From assembly GCF_021502675.1 (NCBI RefSeq), contig NZ_JAKFHA010000015.1:140846-204845 (forward strand): a DNA stretch of 64,000 nt, given 5' to 3'. The notes under the pieces are model-generated. The model searched no databases and had not been told where the DNA came from. It saw only the letters and a list, made by a program, of their open reading frames with translations. This DNA is from Yinghuangia soli (GTDB taxonomy: Bacteria > Actinomycetota > Actinomycetes > Streptomycetales > Streptomycetaceae). Shown piece by piece: positions 51,777-60,521 of this stretch (position 1 is the stretch's first letter; every line of letters starts with the position of its first letter). Position numbers and translations under genes: made by a program.

Positions 51777-54005
51777 CTAGGCCGAAGCCGTTGTGCCTGC
51801 CGTATCGACCGGTGCGGACGGGGCTTCGAGGGCGACCTTCGGGAGCCGCTTCGCGAGCACCTTCGGCAGCCACCACGCCCGGTCCCCGAACAGCTGCATC
51901 ACGGCCGGGACGATCAGGCAGCGGATCACCAGCGCGTCCAGCAGGATCGCCACCGCCAGGCCGAGGCCGAACTGCTGCAGCATGCGGTCCGGGCTGAGTA
52001 CGAAGGCACCGAAGACCACGATCATGATGGCCGCGGCGGCCGTGATGACGCGTCCCGTCGTGGCCAGGCCCTCGCGTACCGCGTGCCCGGAGTCCTTGGT
52101 GCGCTCCCACTCCTCGTGGATGCGGGACAGCAGGAACACCTCGTAGTCCATGGACAGTCCGAACACGATCGCGAAGATCATCACCGGGATGAACGCCTCG
52201 ATGGGACCGGGCTGCACCCCGAACCACCCGTGCTGGAACACCAGCGTGATCACGCCCATCGACGCCCCGATGCTCAGCAGGTTCAGCACTGCGGCCTTGA
52301 CCGGGATCAGCAGCGAGCGGAACACCAGCAGCAGGAGCAGCGTCGACAGGCCCACCACCACCGCGACGAACAGCGGCAGCCGGTCCGCCACCTTCGCCGA
52401 GAAGTCGAGCTCGGCCGCGGTCGCGCCGCCCACGTATACCGGTGCGCCGGTCGCCGCCTCGAACGCGTCCAGCCCGCCGCCGCGCAGCGACTGCACCAGC
52501 GCATCGGTCGCTTCGTCCTGCGGGGCACTCGCCGGGAACGCCAGGACGGTGCTCAGGGCGCCGTCGCGGGACGGCAGCGGCGGGGTGGCCGCGGCGACGC
52601 CCGGGTACGCGGCGAGCGTACGCCGCAGTTCCTCGCCGACTTGCGGGCCGCCCTCGGCGACCACCACGAGCGGGCCGTTGAAGCCGGGCCCGAAGCCCTC
52701 GGCCATCAGATCGTACGCGGCCCGGCTGGTGGTGCCCTTCGCGTCGTTGCCGGCGTCCGCGAACCCGAGGCGCATGTCCAGGGCCGGCGCGCACAGGGCG
52801 AGCAGCGCGACGACCGCGACCAGCAGCGCGGCGAACGGGCGCCGCTGCACCCCGGCCGCCATGCGGCGCCAACCGGCCCCCTCTGTCCTGCCCTTGCGCT
52901 CGGCCTTGGCCACCCGCTTCATGACATTGCGGCGCAGGCGCTTGCCGAACACCGCGAGCAGCGCGGGCAGCAGCGTGAGCGACGCGGCCATCGTGACCAG
53001 CACGGTCAGCGCCACCGACAGCGCGACGCCCTGCAGCGAGCCGAGGCCGAGCGTCACCAGCCCGAGCAGCGCGATGATGACCGTGCAGCCGGCGAAGAAC
53101 ACGGTGCGCCCGGCAGCGTCCAGGGCGATGCGCGTCGCCTCCTGCGGCTCGGCGCCGCGCAGGAGTTCGTGCCGGAACCGGTAGAAGATGAGCAGCGCGT
53201 AGTCGACGCCGACCCCGAGGCCGACGAGCATCATGATCGGCGGCGTGAAGTCGGCGACGGTGGCGACATGCGACGCCATCATGATGATCCCCACCGCGCC
53301 GCCGACCGCGAACAGCGCGGTCACCAGGGGGAGCGCGGCGGCCAGCAGCGAACCGAAGAGCAGGACGAGGATCACCAGCGCGGCGAGCATCCCGGCGCCT
53401 TCCGCACCGCCGCCGCCCCCTTCCTGCGCCTCGCGGACCGCACCTCCGCCGACCTCGATCTGCACGGTGTCGGTGGCGGCGTCGCGGGCGATGCCGATGA
53501 TCGTGCGGATGTCCTCCTTGGGGACGTCGGTGGCCAGGCCGTCCAAGGTCACGGTCGCGAAGCCGATGCGCCCGTCCGCGGACAGCGCGGAGGGATCGGC
53601 GAGCGGCGTACGGACGTCCGCGACGCCGGGGGAGTCGCGGACCGCCGCGGCGACCTGCTCGACCAAGGCGGCCGCGGCCGGGTCGGCGGCCAGGCCGCGG
53701 TCCGCCTTGAAGACGATCTCGACGGTGTCGCCGGCCTGCACCGCGCCGTGCCGGTCCAGCAGGTCGCTCGCCTGCTGCGACTCGGTGCCGGGCAGCGAGA
53801 AGTCGTTCTTCCAGGCGCTGCCTGCCAGTTGCGCGCCGAGCGCGGCCACGGCGACGACCAGCAGCCAGCCGGCGAGCGCCAATACGCGGCGGCGCTGCGA
53901 CCAGTCGGCGAGCCGGGCGAACACGCTGCGGCGGTCGGATCCGGTGCCGGTCGGGCCGGCCGGCGCCGCCGGGGGACGGGGTGTGCTGCCTTGTGTCTGC
54001 GTCAT
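51777..54005 (-). CDS. MMPL-family RND transporter
   Basis: A 742-residue MMPL transporter. First helix VLALAGWLLVVAVAALGAQL; extracytoplasmic loop with KNDFSLPGTESQQASDLLDR; helices with VGVDYALLIFYRFRHELLRG; a second half with GLSMDYEVFLLSRIHEEWER and VITAAAAIMIVVFGAFVLSP. The GTESQQA segment and paired Asp-Tyr motifs are typical of actinobacterial MMPL pumps that export lipids or drugs. It is longer and clearly distinct from the MMPL at 19.6-21.7 kb. No regulator is adjacent, and no CsoR-like palindrome precedes it. ATG 54005 was chosen from the coding pattern. Confidence 0.93.
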   Translation of the reverse strand: MTQTQGSTPRPPAAPAGPTGTGSDRRSVFARLADWSQRRRVLALAGWLLVVAVAALGAQLAGSAWKNDFSLPGTESQQASDLLDRHGAVQAGDTVEIVFKADRGLAADPAAAALVEQVAAAVRDSPGVADVRTPLADPSALSADGRIGFATVTLDGLATDVPKEDIRTIIGIARDAATDTVQIEVGGGAVREAQEGGGGGAEGAGMLAALVILVLLFGSLLAAALPLVTALFAVGGAVGIIMMASHVATVADFTPPIMMLVGLGVGVDYALLIFYRFRHELLRGAEPQEATRIALDAAGRTVFFAGCTVIIALLGLVTLGLGSLQGVALSVALTVLVTMAASLTLLPALLAVFGKRLRRNVMKRVAKAERKGRTEGAGWRRMAAGVQRRPFAALLVAVVALLALCAPALDMRLGFADAGNDAKGTTSRAAYDLMAEGFGPGFNGPLVVVAEGGPQVGEELRRTLAAYPGVAAATPPLPSRDGALSTVLAFPASAPQDEATDALVQSLRGGGLDAFEAATGAPVYVGGATAAELDFSAKVADRLPLFVAVVVGLSTLLLLLVFRSLLIPVKAAVLNLLSIGASMGVITLVFQHGWFGVQPGPIEAFIPVMIFAIVFGLSMDYEVFLLSRIHEEWERTKDSGHAVREGLATTGRVITAAAAIMIVVFGAFVLSPDRMLQQFGLGLAVAILLDALVIRCLIVPAVMQLFGDRAWWLPKVLAKRLPKVALEAPSAPVDTAGTTASA

Positions 54006-54647
54006 GCGCCACAGATTCGTGCGGAGGTGCCGTGCGCAGCGTCGGCCTGCGGCGGACACCTGACGTACCCCGGGGGTTGCGGCCCGGGCGCGCGGCGTAC
54101 TGCGGGGGTTGCGGGAGCGGTACGGACGGGACGCCTGGGTGGCGTGGACATGGGACTTGCGCAGGACCCGGCGCCCCACTTATCGTTTGGGATCAAATAA
54201 CGCGTGGTACGGGCACGCCGCCCGGGCTGCCGCACGCCTTCGGGCGCGCGCGCACCCCTGTGGAAGGAGTCCGCATGCGCATGTTCGCCGGTGCCGTCGA
54301 CCCGGCCTTCCGACTCCTGTGCCGCCGCGCGCGTGTGCCGCTGCCGCCTGCCATGGGGCGCGGCATCGCCGAGAGAGCCCGGCCCGGATCCGGCTGAGGC
54401 CCGGCCCGGATCCGGCTGAAGCCCGGCCGCAAGGCCGCGCAGCCGTGCCCACACCTTCCGTTCCTTCCTGCCTCGTAGGCATACGGGCGAGCTCGACCTG
54501 AGCCGCCGGTAGCCCGATGGCTGCCTGCTGCCCGAAAACAGCCATGCCCTTCCCGATATGTCAGCCAATCCACTGACTTACCCGGCGCAAGGCGAACGGC
54601 GAACCGCGAACGTGAATCCACCCCGAACCAGAAATGAGAGGCCGCCG
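54006..54647. other. Intergenic region between MMPL and amidotransferase genes
   Basis: About 640 bp. It contains an A/T-rich patch (54180-54200; TATCGTTTGGGATCAAATAA) with a possible promoter TTGCGC (54157) - 18 bp - TATCGT (54181). A short ORF with a strong ribosome site follows at 54275, then a direct repeat of GCCCGGATCCGGCTGA near 54380-54425. No larger gene is credible on either strand. Confidence 0.5.
54275..54397 (+). CDS. Possible 40-residue small protein or leader peptide
   Basis: The ORF starts ATG with AAGGAG (54264-54269) 5 nt upstream, the best ribosome site in this gap. It encodes a 40-residue basic, hydrophobic peptide (MRMFAGAVDPAFRLLCRRAR, then VPLPPAMGRG). It lies downstream of a promoter-like sequence and 250 bp before the amidotransferase gene. 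It could be a leader peptide, a small protein or a gene remnant. No homologue recognised. Confidence 0.35.
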   Translation: MRMFAGAVDPAFRLLCRRARVPLPPAMGRGIAERARPGSG

Positions 54648-55340
54648 ATGCGTGCTCTGATCATCCGCCACCACCAGCCGTCCGACGCCGGGTACGTGGG
54701 CGAACGACTCGTGCAGCGCGGCTTCGAACTCGTCGACATGCTGCTGGTCCCCGACGCCGACTTCGCACGCCCGCACGTCACCGTCGCGTTCCCCGACCCG
54801 CGCGCGTACGACCTGATCGTGCCGCTCGGCGCGCTGTGGTCGGTCTACGACCACGCCGCGATAGGCACGTGGATCGGCGACGAACTCGCCTTCCTGCGCG
54901 CCGCGGTCGAGGCGGACGTACCGGTCCTGGGCATCTGCTTCGGCGCGCAGGCGCTCGCGGCCGCGCTCGGCGGCTCGGTCGAGCGGGCGGCGCGCCCCGA
55001 GATCGGCTGGACGGACGTGCAGTCCGACGACCCCGACCTGGTCGGCGAAGGCCCATGGTTCCAATGGCACTTCGACCGCATCGTCGTCCCGCCCGCGGCC
55101 AAGGAGCTCGCCCGCACCGCACTGGCGCCGCAGGCGTACGTCGTCGGGCGTTCGCTGGGCCTGCAGTTTCACCCGGAGGTGACCCCGGCGGGCGTCCAGG
55201 CATGGCTGGACATCGGCGGCGCTGCGGAGGTGGCCAAGCACGGGTACGTCCCCGAGGAACTGGTCCGGCCGAAGGCGGGCGCGCGGGAGCGCACGCATGC
55301 GCTCGTGGACAACTTCCTGGACCGGATCGCGCGGATCTGA
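54648..55340 (+). CDS. Class I glutamine amidotransferase (GATase1)
   Basis: A 230-residue GuaA-type glutaminase domain protein. The nucleophile elbow is VPVLGICFGAQALAAALGGS with Cys97; the remaining catalytic residues His175 and Glu177 are in LQFHPEVTP. The N-terminal MRALIIRHHQPSDAGYVGER is typical of stand-alone actinomycete members. It may hydrolyse glutamine or gamma-glutamyl amides such as gamma-glutamyl polyamines. The partner synthetase is not adjacent. The start follows GAGAGG 7 nt upstream. It is convergent with the response regulator gene. Confidence 0.92.
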   Translation: MRALIIRHHQPSDAGYVGERLVQRGFELVDMLLVPDADFARPHVTVAFPDPRAYDLIVPLGALWSVYDHAAIGTWIGDELAFLRAAVEADVPVLGICFGAQALAAALGGSVERAARPEIGWTDVQSDDPDLVGEGPWFQWHFDRIVVPPAAKELARTALAPQAYVVGRSLGLQFHPEVTPAGVQAWLDIGGAAEVAKHGYVPEELVRPKAGARERTHALVDNFLDRIARI

Positions 55341-55380
55341 TCGACGTATTCACGCCGTGGCAGGCCGCCTGTCCGGCCGG

Positions 55381-56046
55381 TCAACCGAGCCAGCCGGGGC
55401 TCACCATTCCCGACTCGTACGCCAGCACCACCACCTGCGACCGGTCCCGGGCCCCGAGTTTGGTCATGATCCGGCTGACGTGCGTCTTCGCGGTGGCCGG
55501 GCTCAGGACCAGGCGCGCGGCGATCTCGTCGTTCGTCAGGCCGCCCGCGACCAGCTCCATGACCTCGCGTTCGCGCTCGGTCAGGGCGTTCAGGCGCGGG
55601 TGCGGCTCCGGCTGCTTGACGCGGCCCGCGAACTCCGCGATCAGGCGCCGCGTGATCGACGGGCTGATCAGCGCGTCCCCGCGGGCCGCGACCCGCACCG
55701 CCTGGATCAGCTCCTCCGGCTCGGTGTCCTTGACCAGGAAGCCGGTCGCTCCGGCACGCAGCGCCCCGTAGATGTAGTCGTCCAGGTCGAACGTCGTCAG
55801 GATGACCACGCGCACGTCGGCGAGTGCCGGGTCCGCGGCGATGCGCCGGGCAGCCTCCAGGCCGTCGACACCCGGCATGCGGATGTCCATCAGCAGGACG
55901 TCGGGACGCAGTTCGCGGGCCGCCGCGACGGCCTGCTCGCCGTCGGACGCCTCGCCGACGACGTCGATGTCGTCCTCGTCCGCCAGGATCGAGCGGAACC
56001 CGGCACGCACCAGGCGCTGGTCGTCCGCCAACAACACCCGGATCAT
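55381..56046 (-). CDS. NarL/FixJ-family response regulator
   Basis: A 221-residue response regulator: receiver domain with acidic pair DD (residues 8-9), phosphoacceptor Asp54 in LLMDIRMPG, Thr in ILTTFD and Lys in LVKDTEPEEL. The LuxR-type output helix-turn-helix is ALTEREREVMELVAGGLTND, then LSPATAKTHVSRIMTKLGAR. Its ATG overlaps the kinase stop by ATGA, so the two are translationally coupled. Target genes are unknown. Confidence 0.95.
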   Translation of the reverse strand: MIRVLLADDQRLVRAGFRSILADEDDIDVVGEASDGEQAVAAARELRPDVLLMDIRMPGVDGLEAARRIAADPALADVRVVILTTFDLDDYIYGALRAGATGFLVKDTEPEELIQAVRVAARGDALISPSITRRLIAEFAGRVKQPEPHPRLNALTEREREVMELVAGGLTNDEIAARLVLSPATAKTHVSRIMTKLGARDRSQVVVLAYESGMVSPGWLG

Positions 56047-57293
56047 CCGGGGACCTCCTCGGAGTCGTAGGGAAGGTACGCACGCACCCGGAACCCGCCG
56101 CCCTGGCGCGGTCCCGCGATGAGCTCGCCGCCGAGTGCGCGGGCACGTTCGCGCATGCCGCGGATGCCGTTGCCGGAACCACCGCCGACGCTGCCGACGC
56201 CGCCCAAGCTGTTGCCGCCGAAGCCGGTGCCGGAACCGCGGCCCGAGCCCTCATCGGACGCGCTGCCCGACCCGTCGTCGTCGACCTCCACGCGCAGGCC
56301 GGTCACGCCGTACACCACACGCAGGACGACCGACGCGGCCGCGGCGTGGCGCGTCACGTTCGTCAGGGACTCCTGCATGATCCGGAACGCCGCGAGGTCG
56401 ACCTCGACTGCCAGTCCGCGCGGCTCGCCCTCGGTCTCGCTCCGGACTTCGAGGCCCGCGAGCTCGGCGTACGCGACCAGCTCACCGGTCCGGGCGAGCC
56501 CGGGCGCCGGCGCGGTCGGCGCGTCCTCGTCGACCTGCCGCAGCACCCCGAGCGTCGCGCGCAGTTCGCGCAGCGTCTCGCGGCTCGCGGCCTTGATCGC
56601 GCCCAGCGCCTCGACGGCCTGCCCGGGGTCCTTCGCGGCACGGTGCAGCGCGGCGCCCGCCTGGACGTTGATGAGCGAGATGTTGTGACCGATGACATCA
56701 TGCAACTCGCGGGCGATGCGCAGACGTTCCTCGGTGGCGTGGCGCAGCGCCTCCTCCTCGCGGCCGCGCTGCGCCGCCGCGAGGCGGGCTTCGGACTCCT
56801 GCAGGTACGCGCGCCGGGTGTGCTGCGTGACGCCCAGCGCGACGATCGCGACCACCCACCCGGCCATCATCACCAGTGCGGCGACGGTGATGTCGTCGTT
56901 GCCGCTGGCCGTGCCGAACCCGACCCCGGCCACGACCACCACGCCCAGCACCGCGGCGGCCGCGACCCGCCCCTGCGCGGCGACCAGGTAGAGCGAGGCC
57001 ATGAGCAGCAGGAGCATGAGCGGCGCGTCGACCGCCCCGAGCACGAAGTAGACCCCGGTGGCCACCACCAGGTACGCACCGGCCGCGACCGGAGATCGAA
57101 GCCCCCACCGCCCCAGCACCGCACACGCACTCAGCAGCACGGCCCAGTCGAGCAGCGCCCGCCACCACACCGGTGCCACGACGACGTACTGCACCGCCGT
57201 CCCCGCGAACGCCACCGCGAACGCCCCGACCAGGAACCGCCCCAGCCGCCCGGCAGGCAGCCGCCACCTCCCCGGCCCCTCCCCAGAACTCAT
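56043..57293 (-). CDS. NarL-type sensor histidine kinase
   Basis: A 416-residue membrane kinase with six or so hydrophobic segments in residues 18-155, no large external loop, then HisKA_3 with His198 in RIARELHDVIGHNISLINVQ and HATPase_c (AFRIMQESLTNVTRHAAAAS, GNGIRGMRERARALGGELIA). A Gly/Ser-rich insertion (about 348-375) lies within the ATPase domain before the G2 box, longer than usual. It forms a two-component system with the overlapping regulator. Signal unknown; the membrane-embedded sensor resembles cell-envelope stress kinases. Confidence 0.93.
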   Translation of the reverse strand: MSSGEGPGRWRLPAGRLGRFLVGAFAVAFAGTAVQYVVVAPVWWRALLDWAVLLSACAVLGRWGLRSPVAAGAYLVVATGVYFVLGAVDAPLMLLLLMASLYLVAAQGRVAAAAVLGVVVVAGVGFGTASGNDDITVAALVMMAGWVVAIVALGVTQHTRRAYLQESEARLAAAQRGREEEALRHATEERLRIARELHDVIGHNISLINVQAGAALHRAAKDPGQAVEALGAIKAASRETLRELRATLGVLRQVDEDAPTAPAPGLARTGELVAYAELAGLEVRSETEGEPRGLAVEVDLAAFRIMQESLTNVTRHAAAASVVLRVVYGVTGLRVEVDDDGSGSASDEGSGRGSGTGFGGNSLGGVGSVGGGSGNGIRGMRERARALGGELIAGPRQGGGFRVRAYLPYDSEEVPG

Positions 57294-57749
57294 CCGGCCA
57301 CCCTAGGCCGCCACGACCTACCGCCGGCAGCCGCAGCCGGCGCTCCGCGCACAGTGGCCTTGACCGTCCGGACGACCGCTGGACGGCGATTGCGTCGGCC
57401 CATCCGCCGCGGCCGTCAGCCGGTGCTGTCGCGCAGCATTTCCCAGTCGCGCAGGTGCGCGGCACGCTTCACCGGCGCCTGCAGGGCGAGGACCGCGACC
57501 GGCGCGCCCAGGCCGGAGACCTCGGCGCCCTGCGTGTGGAGCCACTGCACGGGAGGCGACGCCTGGCCGACGTCCTCGCGCATCGAGGGACACGGTTGTC
57601 GACACCACAGGAATTCGGTGGGGTGGGGCCGTTCGACGCGGGGCCAGGATCGGGACGCGGGGCGCGGCGGCTATGGCGAACTCCCGTACAGGGAACAGCA
57701 CGATGCCCCACAGTGGGGGCAGGACATCGCCTGTCTAGGGGGAAGGCCC
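57294..57749. other. Gap between histidine kinase and tyrosinase-like genes
   Basis: About 455 bp between divergent genes. It holds the possible small gene at 57416-57583 (minus strand). No tyrosinase copper chaperone (MelC1-like) gene is seen here. GGGGGAAGG (57738-57746) is the ribosome site of the tyrosinase-like gene. Confidence 0.5.
57416..57583 (-). CDS. Possible 55-residue small protein
   Basis: A short ORF with coding-like composition: about 95 percent of its third codon positions are G or C, and it has varied residues (ASPPVQWLHTQGAEVSGLGA, then LQAPVKRAAHLRDWEMLRDS). The frame remains open upstream to 57670 with equally protein-like sequence (RPHPTEFLWCRQPCPS) but no start codon there. 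The ATG lacks a ribosome site. It may be a real small gene, a longer gene whose start is lost, or a remnant. Confidence 0.4.
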   Translation of the reverse strand: MREDVGQASPPVQWLHTQGAEVSGLGAPVAVLALQAPVKRAAHLRDWEMLRDSTG

Positions 57750-58508
57750 ATGCCCGTTCTGCCGGTGAAGCAGCGTCGGGAAGTGCGGGCGCTCAGCGCC
57801 GCCGAGTGGGCGGCGTACGTTGCCGCGGTCAAGGCGGTGCACAGTGGCGCTGCGCCCACCGCCTATGACCGACTGGCGGCCGTCAAACTCGAGTTTCGGG
57901 AAGAGGCGCACGGGACCCCCAAGTTCCTGCCCTGGAACCGTGCCTATCTGGTCGACTTCGAGCGTCGGCTCCAGGCGGTCGACCCTGCGGTGACGGTCCC
58001 GTACTGGAATTGGTGCCACGACGCGCAGAAGTTCGACCAGTCGGTGGTGCTCGGTCCGCAGTACTTCGGCCGCGTCGGACTGGGACCGGTCACGACCGGC
58101 GCCTTCGCGAACTGGACCGTCGCCACGACGACAAGCCACGTGTTGATGCGCAGGGCGGGCGGCACCGGCACCGTGCCTTCCGTGGAGGTCCTCAACAGCG
58201 CGCTCATGAAGGCCTACAACTACCGGACCCTGTGCTCCAGCCTCGAAGGCTCCTTCAACAGCAGGCTGCACAACGCGGTCGGCGGCGACATGGCCTCCAT
58301 GACGGCGGCGAACGACCCGGTCTTCTGGTCGCATGCCGCATTCATGGACTACGCCTGGAGCCTGTGGCAGCGCCTGAACCCGACGCTGGCAAACACGTCC
58401 GCCGGCCTCGACGACCATGTCCTGAAGCCGTTCGGCGTCACCGTCCGCTCGATGTACTCGACCGCCGGCCTCGGCTACGCGTACGAGACCTGGAATCCGC
58501 AGGTCTGA
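57750..58508 (+). CDS. Tyrosinase-family protein lacking most copper ligands
   Basis: A 252-residue protein that aligns along its length with Streptomyces tyrosinases: AHGTPKFLPWNRAYLVDFER, LQAVDPAVTVPYWNW, LHNAVGGDMASMTAANDPVF and WSHAAFMDYAWSLWQR. Recalling the S. castaneoglobisporus sequence, the six copper His are 38, 54, 63, 190, 194 and 216. Here the equivalents are Lys46, His54, Asn63, His174, a deletion (HVWV missing) and Ala196. Only two of six remain, so binuclear copper and oxidase activity are unlikely. There is no signal peptide and no caddie gene. GGGGGAAGG precedes the ATG. Confidence 0.88.
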   Translation: MPVLPVKQRREVRALSAAEWAAYVAAVKAVHSGAAPTAYDRLAAVKLEFREEAHGTPKFLPWNRAYLVDFERRLQAVDPAVTVPYWNWCHDAQKFDQSVVLGPQYFGRVGLGPVTTGAFANWTVATTTSHVLMRRAGGTGTVPSVEVLNSALMKAYNYRTLCSSLEGSFNSRLHNAVGGDMASMTAANDPVFWSHAAFMDYAWSLWQRLNPTLANTSAGLDDHVLKPFGVTVRSMYSTAGLGYAYETWNPQV

Positions 58509-58642
58509 CGCTGGTCCAGCGGAGACCTTGAACCGCCCGGCGCGCTGCCGGGGCCCCTGTGCACACGTGTGCCGTGCCGTGAGCGGAGCCGGGGCCGGGG
58601 CCGGGGCCGCAGTGTCTCGCCGCGGCCTGCGATCATGATCGG

Positions 58643-59383
58643 ATGCGTGCACTCGACGAGCTCCTGGACGTGGCCGATCCCGCATGGCCGCTGGTCGCGG
58701 ACATGATCGAGGCCGGGGCGGTCGACGTCGCGGCCCTGCCCGGCGACGCGGCCCGCGGGCAGGCGTGCCTGCTGCAGTTGCAGGTCACCGCGCGTTCGTT
58801 CCTCGGCGCCGTGGCGCTGTCGTCCGGTGGGATGCTGGTCGACGGCGGATGGCTGCGCGTGTACGGCGGTGCGGGCACGGGGGCACCCGGCGGACTGCCG
58901 GGACTCGCCGAAGTGAACGGCTTCCCCGACCGGCCGCAGCCCGGATGGCTGCCCGACGCCGGACTGGTGCTTGCGCATGATGTGCTGGGCGGGACGTTCG
59001 CCCTCAACGGCCACGACCCCGCGGCAGCGGGCCGGCCCGGAAACCCGGGAGAAGTCATCTACTTCGCGCCGGACGCACTGACCTGGGAAAGCCTCGGCGC
59101 AGGCCATGGCGACTGGCTGGCCTGGCTGCTCGACGGCGAGGGCCTCGCCGGGTTCTACGCGAGCCTGCATTGGCCGGGCCGGCGCGACGAGGTCGCGGAA
59201 CTGCCCCTGACCCACGGGCTGTCGGCGTACCCGTTCCTGTGGACCGAGCAGGCGCAGGACGACCCGGCGGCGGTCGACCGCCGACCCGTCACCCTGGCAG
59301 AACTCCTCGGCCTGATGCGGGACATGGCCGTCCAAGTGACCGGCGCCGATCCCGGGCCCCTGGGGATCGTCGCCGTCCCGTAG
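58643..59383 (+). CDS. DUF2625-family protein
   Basis: A 246-residue protein with the DUF2625 pattern: LLDVADPAWPLVADMIEAGA, LLQLQVTARSFLGAVALSSG, GMLVDGGWLRVYGGAG, LVLAHDVLGGTFALNGHD and VIYFAPDALTWESLG. The FYASLHWPGRRDEVA and AYPFLWTEQAQ segments also match. Members resemble SMI1/KNR4-like immunity-type proteins in genome context, but function is not established. It follows the tyrosinase-like gene by 134 bp on the same strand; the gap has only a GGGGCC repeat. Confidence 0.88.
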   Translation: MRALDELLDVADPAWPLVADMIEAGAVDVAALPGDAARGQACLLQLQVTARSFLGAVALSSGGMLVDGGWLRVYGGAGTGAPGGLPGLAEVNGFPDRPQPGWLPDAGLVLAHDVLGGTFALNGHDPAAAGRPGNPGEVIYFAPDALTWESLGAGHGDWLAWLLDGEGLAGFYASLHWPGRRDEVAELPLTHGLSAYPFLWTEQAQDDPAAVDRRPVTLAELLGLMRDMAVQVTGADPGPLGIVAVP

Positions 59384-59475
59384 CGCCTGATCGACCGCGA
59401 CCGGATCCACGCCGCCATTGCCCGGTCCGGACCGCAACGCGCCTACCGCTCGGTTAGTCTTCGCTGCGGTGTGCG

Positions 59476-60408
59476 GTGACGATCCATCAACGAGGCGACG
59501 GGGGAGCGGCGTTGGAGACTTCGGACACGGCGGCGAACGCGGCCGCGGGCGCGGGGACCGGCTCGGGGACCGGCTCGGGGGCAGAGGCGGGCGACCCGGT
59601 GCGCGATTGGCAGCCCACCGGCATCGACACGTCCGTGCCGAGCGTGGCGCGCGTGTACGACGCGATCCTCGGCGGCAAGGACAACTTCGCCGTCGACCGG
59701 GCGATAGCCGACGAGACACTGCGCGTACTGCCGGGCGCCCGGATCGGCGCGCAGGCGCACCGCGCGATGATGGGCCGGGGCGTACGGTTCCTCGCCGAGC
59801 AGGGCATCGACCAGTTCCTCGACCTGGGGTCGGGGCTGCCGAGCGGCGAGAACACCCACGAGATCGCGCAGTCGGTCAACCCCAAGGCGCGGGTCGCGTA
59901 CGTGGACAACGACCCGATCGTCCTTGCCCATGGGCGCGCGCTGCTCGCCGACAACCCGTTCACCAAGGTCGCCACCGCCGACCTGCGCGACCCCGCCGAC
60001 GTGCTGTCCCGCCCGGAGGTCGCCGATCTCCTCGACTTCTCGCGGCCGATCGCGCTGCTCATGCTGGGCGTCGTGCACCACCTCGGCGACGCGGAGGACC
60101 CGAACGCGGTCGTGGCGGCGTACCGGGACGCGGTCGCGCCCGGCAGCTACCTCTACCTGACGCACTTCTGCGCGAGCGGCCCCGAGGCAGCCGCGATGGA
60201 GCAGTTGATGCTGCGCAGCCTGGGCAGCGGGCGGTTCCGGACGGTCGAGGAGATCGAGGCGTTCTTCGACGGGTTCGACCTCGTCGAGCCCGGCGTGGTC
60301 CCGCTCGTCGCGTGGCGGCCCGCCGAGCCGATCGCCGACCCGCTGCCGCCGTACCAGCGGGTGTCGTGGGGCGGGATCGGCAAGTTGCGGCGTACGACGC
60401 CAGCCTGA
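59476..60408 (+). CDS. DUF574-type SAM-dependent methyltransferase (Methyltransf_19)
   Basis: A protein of up to 310 residues (GTG start). The family hallmark is TGIDTSVPSVARVYDAILGG then KDNFAVDRAIADETL, followed by FLDLGSGLPSGENTHEIAQS (SAM site), RVAYVDNDPIVLAHGRALLA and LMLGVVHHLGDAEDPNAVVA. The family is expanded in actinomycetes; substrates are mostly unknown. The first 38 residues are Ala/Gly/Ser/Thr low complexity, so the true start could be a later GTG near 59599. A -10-like TAGTCT (59455) lies just upstream. A nested hairpin follows the stop. Confidence 0.9.
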   Translation: MTIHQRGDGGAALETSDTAANAAAGAGTGSGTGSGAEAGDPVRDWQPTGIDTSVPSVARVYDAILGGKDNFAVDRAIADETLRVLPGARIGAQAHRAMMGRGVRFLAEQGIDQFLDLGSGLPSGENTHEIAQSVNPKARVAYVDNDPIVLAHGRALLADNPFTKVATADLRDPADVLSRPEVADLLDFSRPIALLMLGVVHHLGDAEDPNAVVAAYRDAVAPGSYLYLTHFCASGPEAAAMEQLMLRSLGSGRFRTVEEIEAFFDGFDLVEPGVVPLVAWRPAEPIADPLPPYQRVSWGGIGKLRRTTPA

Positions 60409-60416
60409 CGGGCGCG

Positions 60417-60520
60417 GGTTCCGCGTACGCCGTTTCCGCGTGCGGCAGTTCGCGCCGCACGCGGAACCGTTGCGCGGGACTCCTGCAGGGGGCGCCTGCC
60501 CGGACTACGTACGCGGAACC
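60417..60520. terminator. Nested inverted repeats between convergent genes
   Basis: Inner hairpin: TTCCGCGTGCGGC (60434-60446) and GCCGCACGCGGAA (60454-60466), perfect 13-bp arms, 7-nt loop. Outer pair: GGTTCCGCGTACG (60417-60429) and CGTACGCGGAACC (60508-60520), also perfect. The structure fills the 113-bp gap between the methyltransferase and ferredoxin stops, a bidirectional terminator candidate. Confidence 0.75.
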
Positions 60521-60521
60521 G

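Noticed and set aside
57750..60408. A melanin or secondary-metabolite cluster around the tyrosinase-like gene and the DUF574 methyltransferase
   Set aside because: The tyrosinase homologue lacks copper ligands and a caddie gene, and no core biosynthetic enzyme is present.
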